From the NCBI GenBank assembly GCA_030446525.1, contig JAUJNC010000131.1:1-13775 (forward strand): a DNA stretch of 13,775 bases, read 5' to 3'. How positions within the stretch are numbered: the first letter of the stretch is position 1; each line of letters begins with the position of its first letter. The notes beneath the pieces were generated by a model. That model did no database searches. It had not been told where the DNA came from and saw nothing but the letters and a program-made list of their open reading frames with translations. The position numbers and the translations under genes were made by a program. This document shows positions 13,575-13,775 of the stretch, in pieces. Origin of the DNA: Armatimonadaceae bacterium. Its GTDB lineage: Bacteria; Armatimonadota; Armatimonadia; Armatimonadales; Armatimonadaceae.

Positions 13575-13775
13575 CTAATCCACCCAGCGGTCCACCTGCC
13601 CGCGCGGCACATCGGGCGCAGCCGATTCCGCGTTGATGGGGATCTTGCGCGAGCGTTTCCCGGATTTCTCCCAGTAGCGCTCGTACGGCTCGCGGCGCCC
13701 GCCGCGCCCGGCGCCGCCGCGCACTTCGTCCAGGACCGATTGGAGGTACGTCCGGAACTGGATCTCGCGGCTGCC
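13575..13775 (-). CDS. C-terminal part of an uncharacterised basic protein, 5' end outside window
   Basis: Open from the right edge to TAG 13577-13575, 66 residues: GSREIQFRTYLQSVLDEVRG, a Gly/Arg-rich turn (GGAGRGGRREPYERYWEKSG), KRSRKIPIN and VPRGQVDRWVD. The helical start and the basic middle give no family. It shares its frame with the coiled coil that follows the stop, and I suspect both belong to one protein. Too little is visible to assign a role. Confidence 0.55.
   Translation of the reverse strand, partial: GSREIQFRTYLQSVLDEVRGGAGRGGRREPYERYWEKSGKRSRKIPINAESAAPDVPRGQVDRWVD

Noticed and set aside
1..13775. CRISPR array, tRNA, rRNA or riboswitch
   Set aside because: No regularly spaced repeats, cloverleaf-like sequence or recognisable aptamer core were seen on either strand; only a few short hairpins and one IS.

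Overview
ORGANISM. The DNA is GC-rich and carries a locus for breaking down plant pectin (rhamnogalacturonan-I). It includes a type II secretion-like pseudopilin with an AFTLIE N-terminus, a following 'FAQAREKARQTACLSN'-type helix and a C-terminal H-X9-DG motif. That pseudopilin style, the Uma2 endonuclease and the CAZyme mix are most familiar to me from Armatimonadota (Planctomycetota and relatives are alternatives). This placement is inference; there is no rRNA or marker gene here.

LAYOUT. 1-513 (-): 5' part of a Uma2-family endonuclease gene, running off the left edge. 537-2222 (+): PL11 rhamnogalacturonan lyase lacking its N-terminus, joined directly to the Uma2 upstream region. 2221-2364: possible tail of a dienelactone-hydrolase-like gene. 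2402-3463 (+): intact rhamnogalacturonan acetylesterase. 3338-4460 (-): frame-disrupted alginate-lyase-family gene, convergent with the esterase. 4461-4759: divergent regulatory region. 4760-8836 (+): pseudopilin, pectate lyase and a large probable six-hairpin glycosidase, linked by ATGA overlaps, all three frame-disrupted. 8916-9692 (+): 5' part of a Tat-exported PhoD-type phosphatase, cut off and joined to an MFS sugar transporter (9693-11921) that lacks its N-terminus. An IS481-type element (10227-11305, with a 6-bp target duplication) sits inside the transporter. 11932-12014: hairpins between convergent genes. 12038-13775 (-): two or three coiled-coil genes of unknown function followed by the C-terminal stub of a DHH/DHHA1 phosphoesterase.

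HOW IT WORKS TOGETHER. The lyase (PL11), the deacetylase, the second lyase family, the pectate lyase and the glycosidase would depolymerise pectin outside the cell or in the periplasm, and the MFS permease would import the products. PhoD could be an incidental neighbour. The pseudopilin is translationally coupled to the pectate lyase, suggesting a surface or secretion role in the same process.

MAIN CAVEAT. PL11, the esterase and the right-hand coiled-coil genes read cleanly. From about 3.3 to 11.9 kb nearly every gene is broken by many single-base indels, while the protein signal survives by switching frame. In addition, three genes are abruptly truncated at junctions (about 535, 9690 and 12380). 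Either this is a decaying, rearranged locus or the region is an error-rich, chimeric assembly. The even scatter of 1-nt indels with little residue-level decay makes sequencing error a serious possibility.
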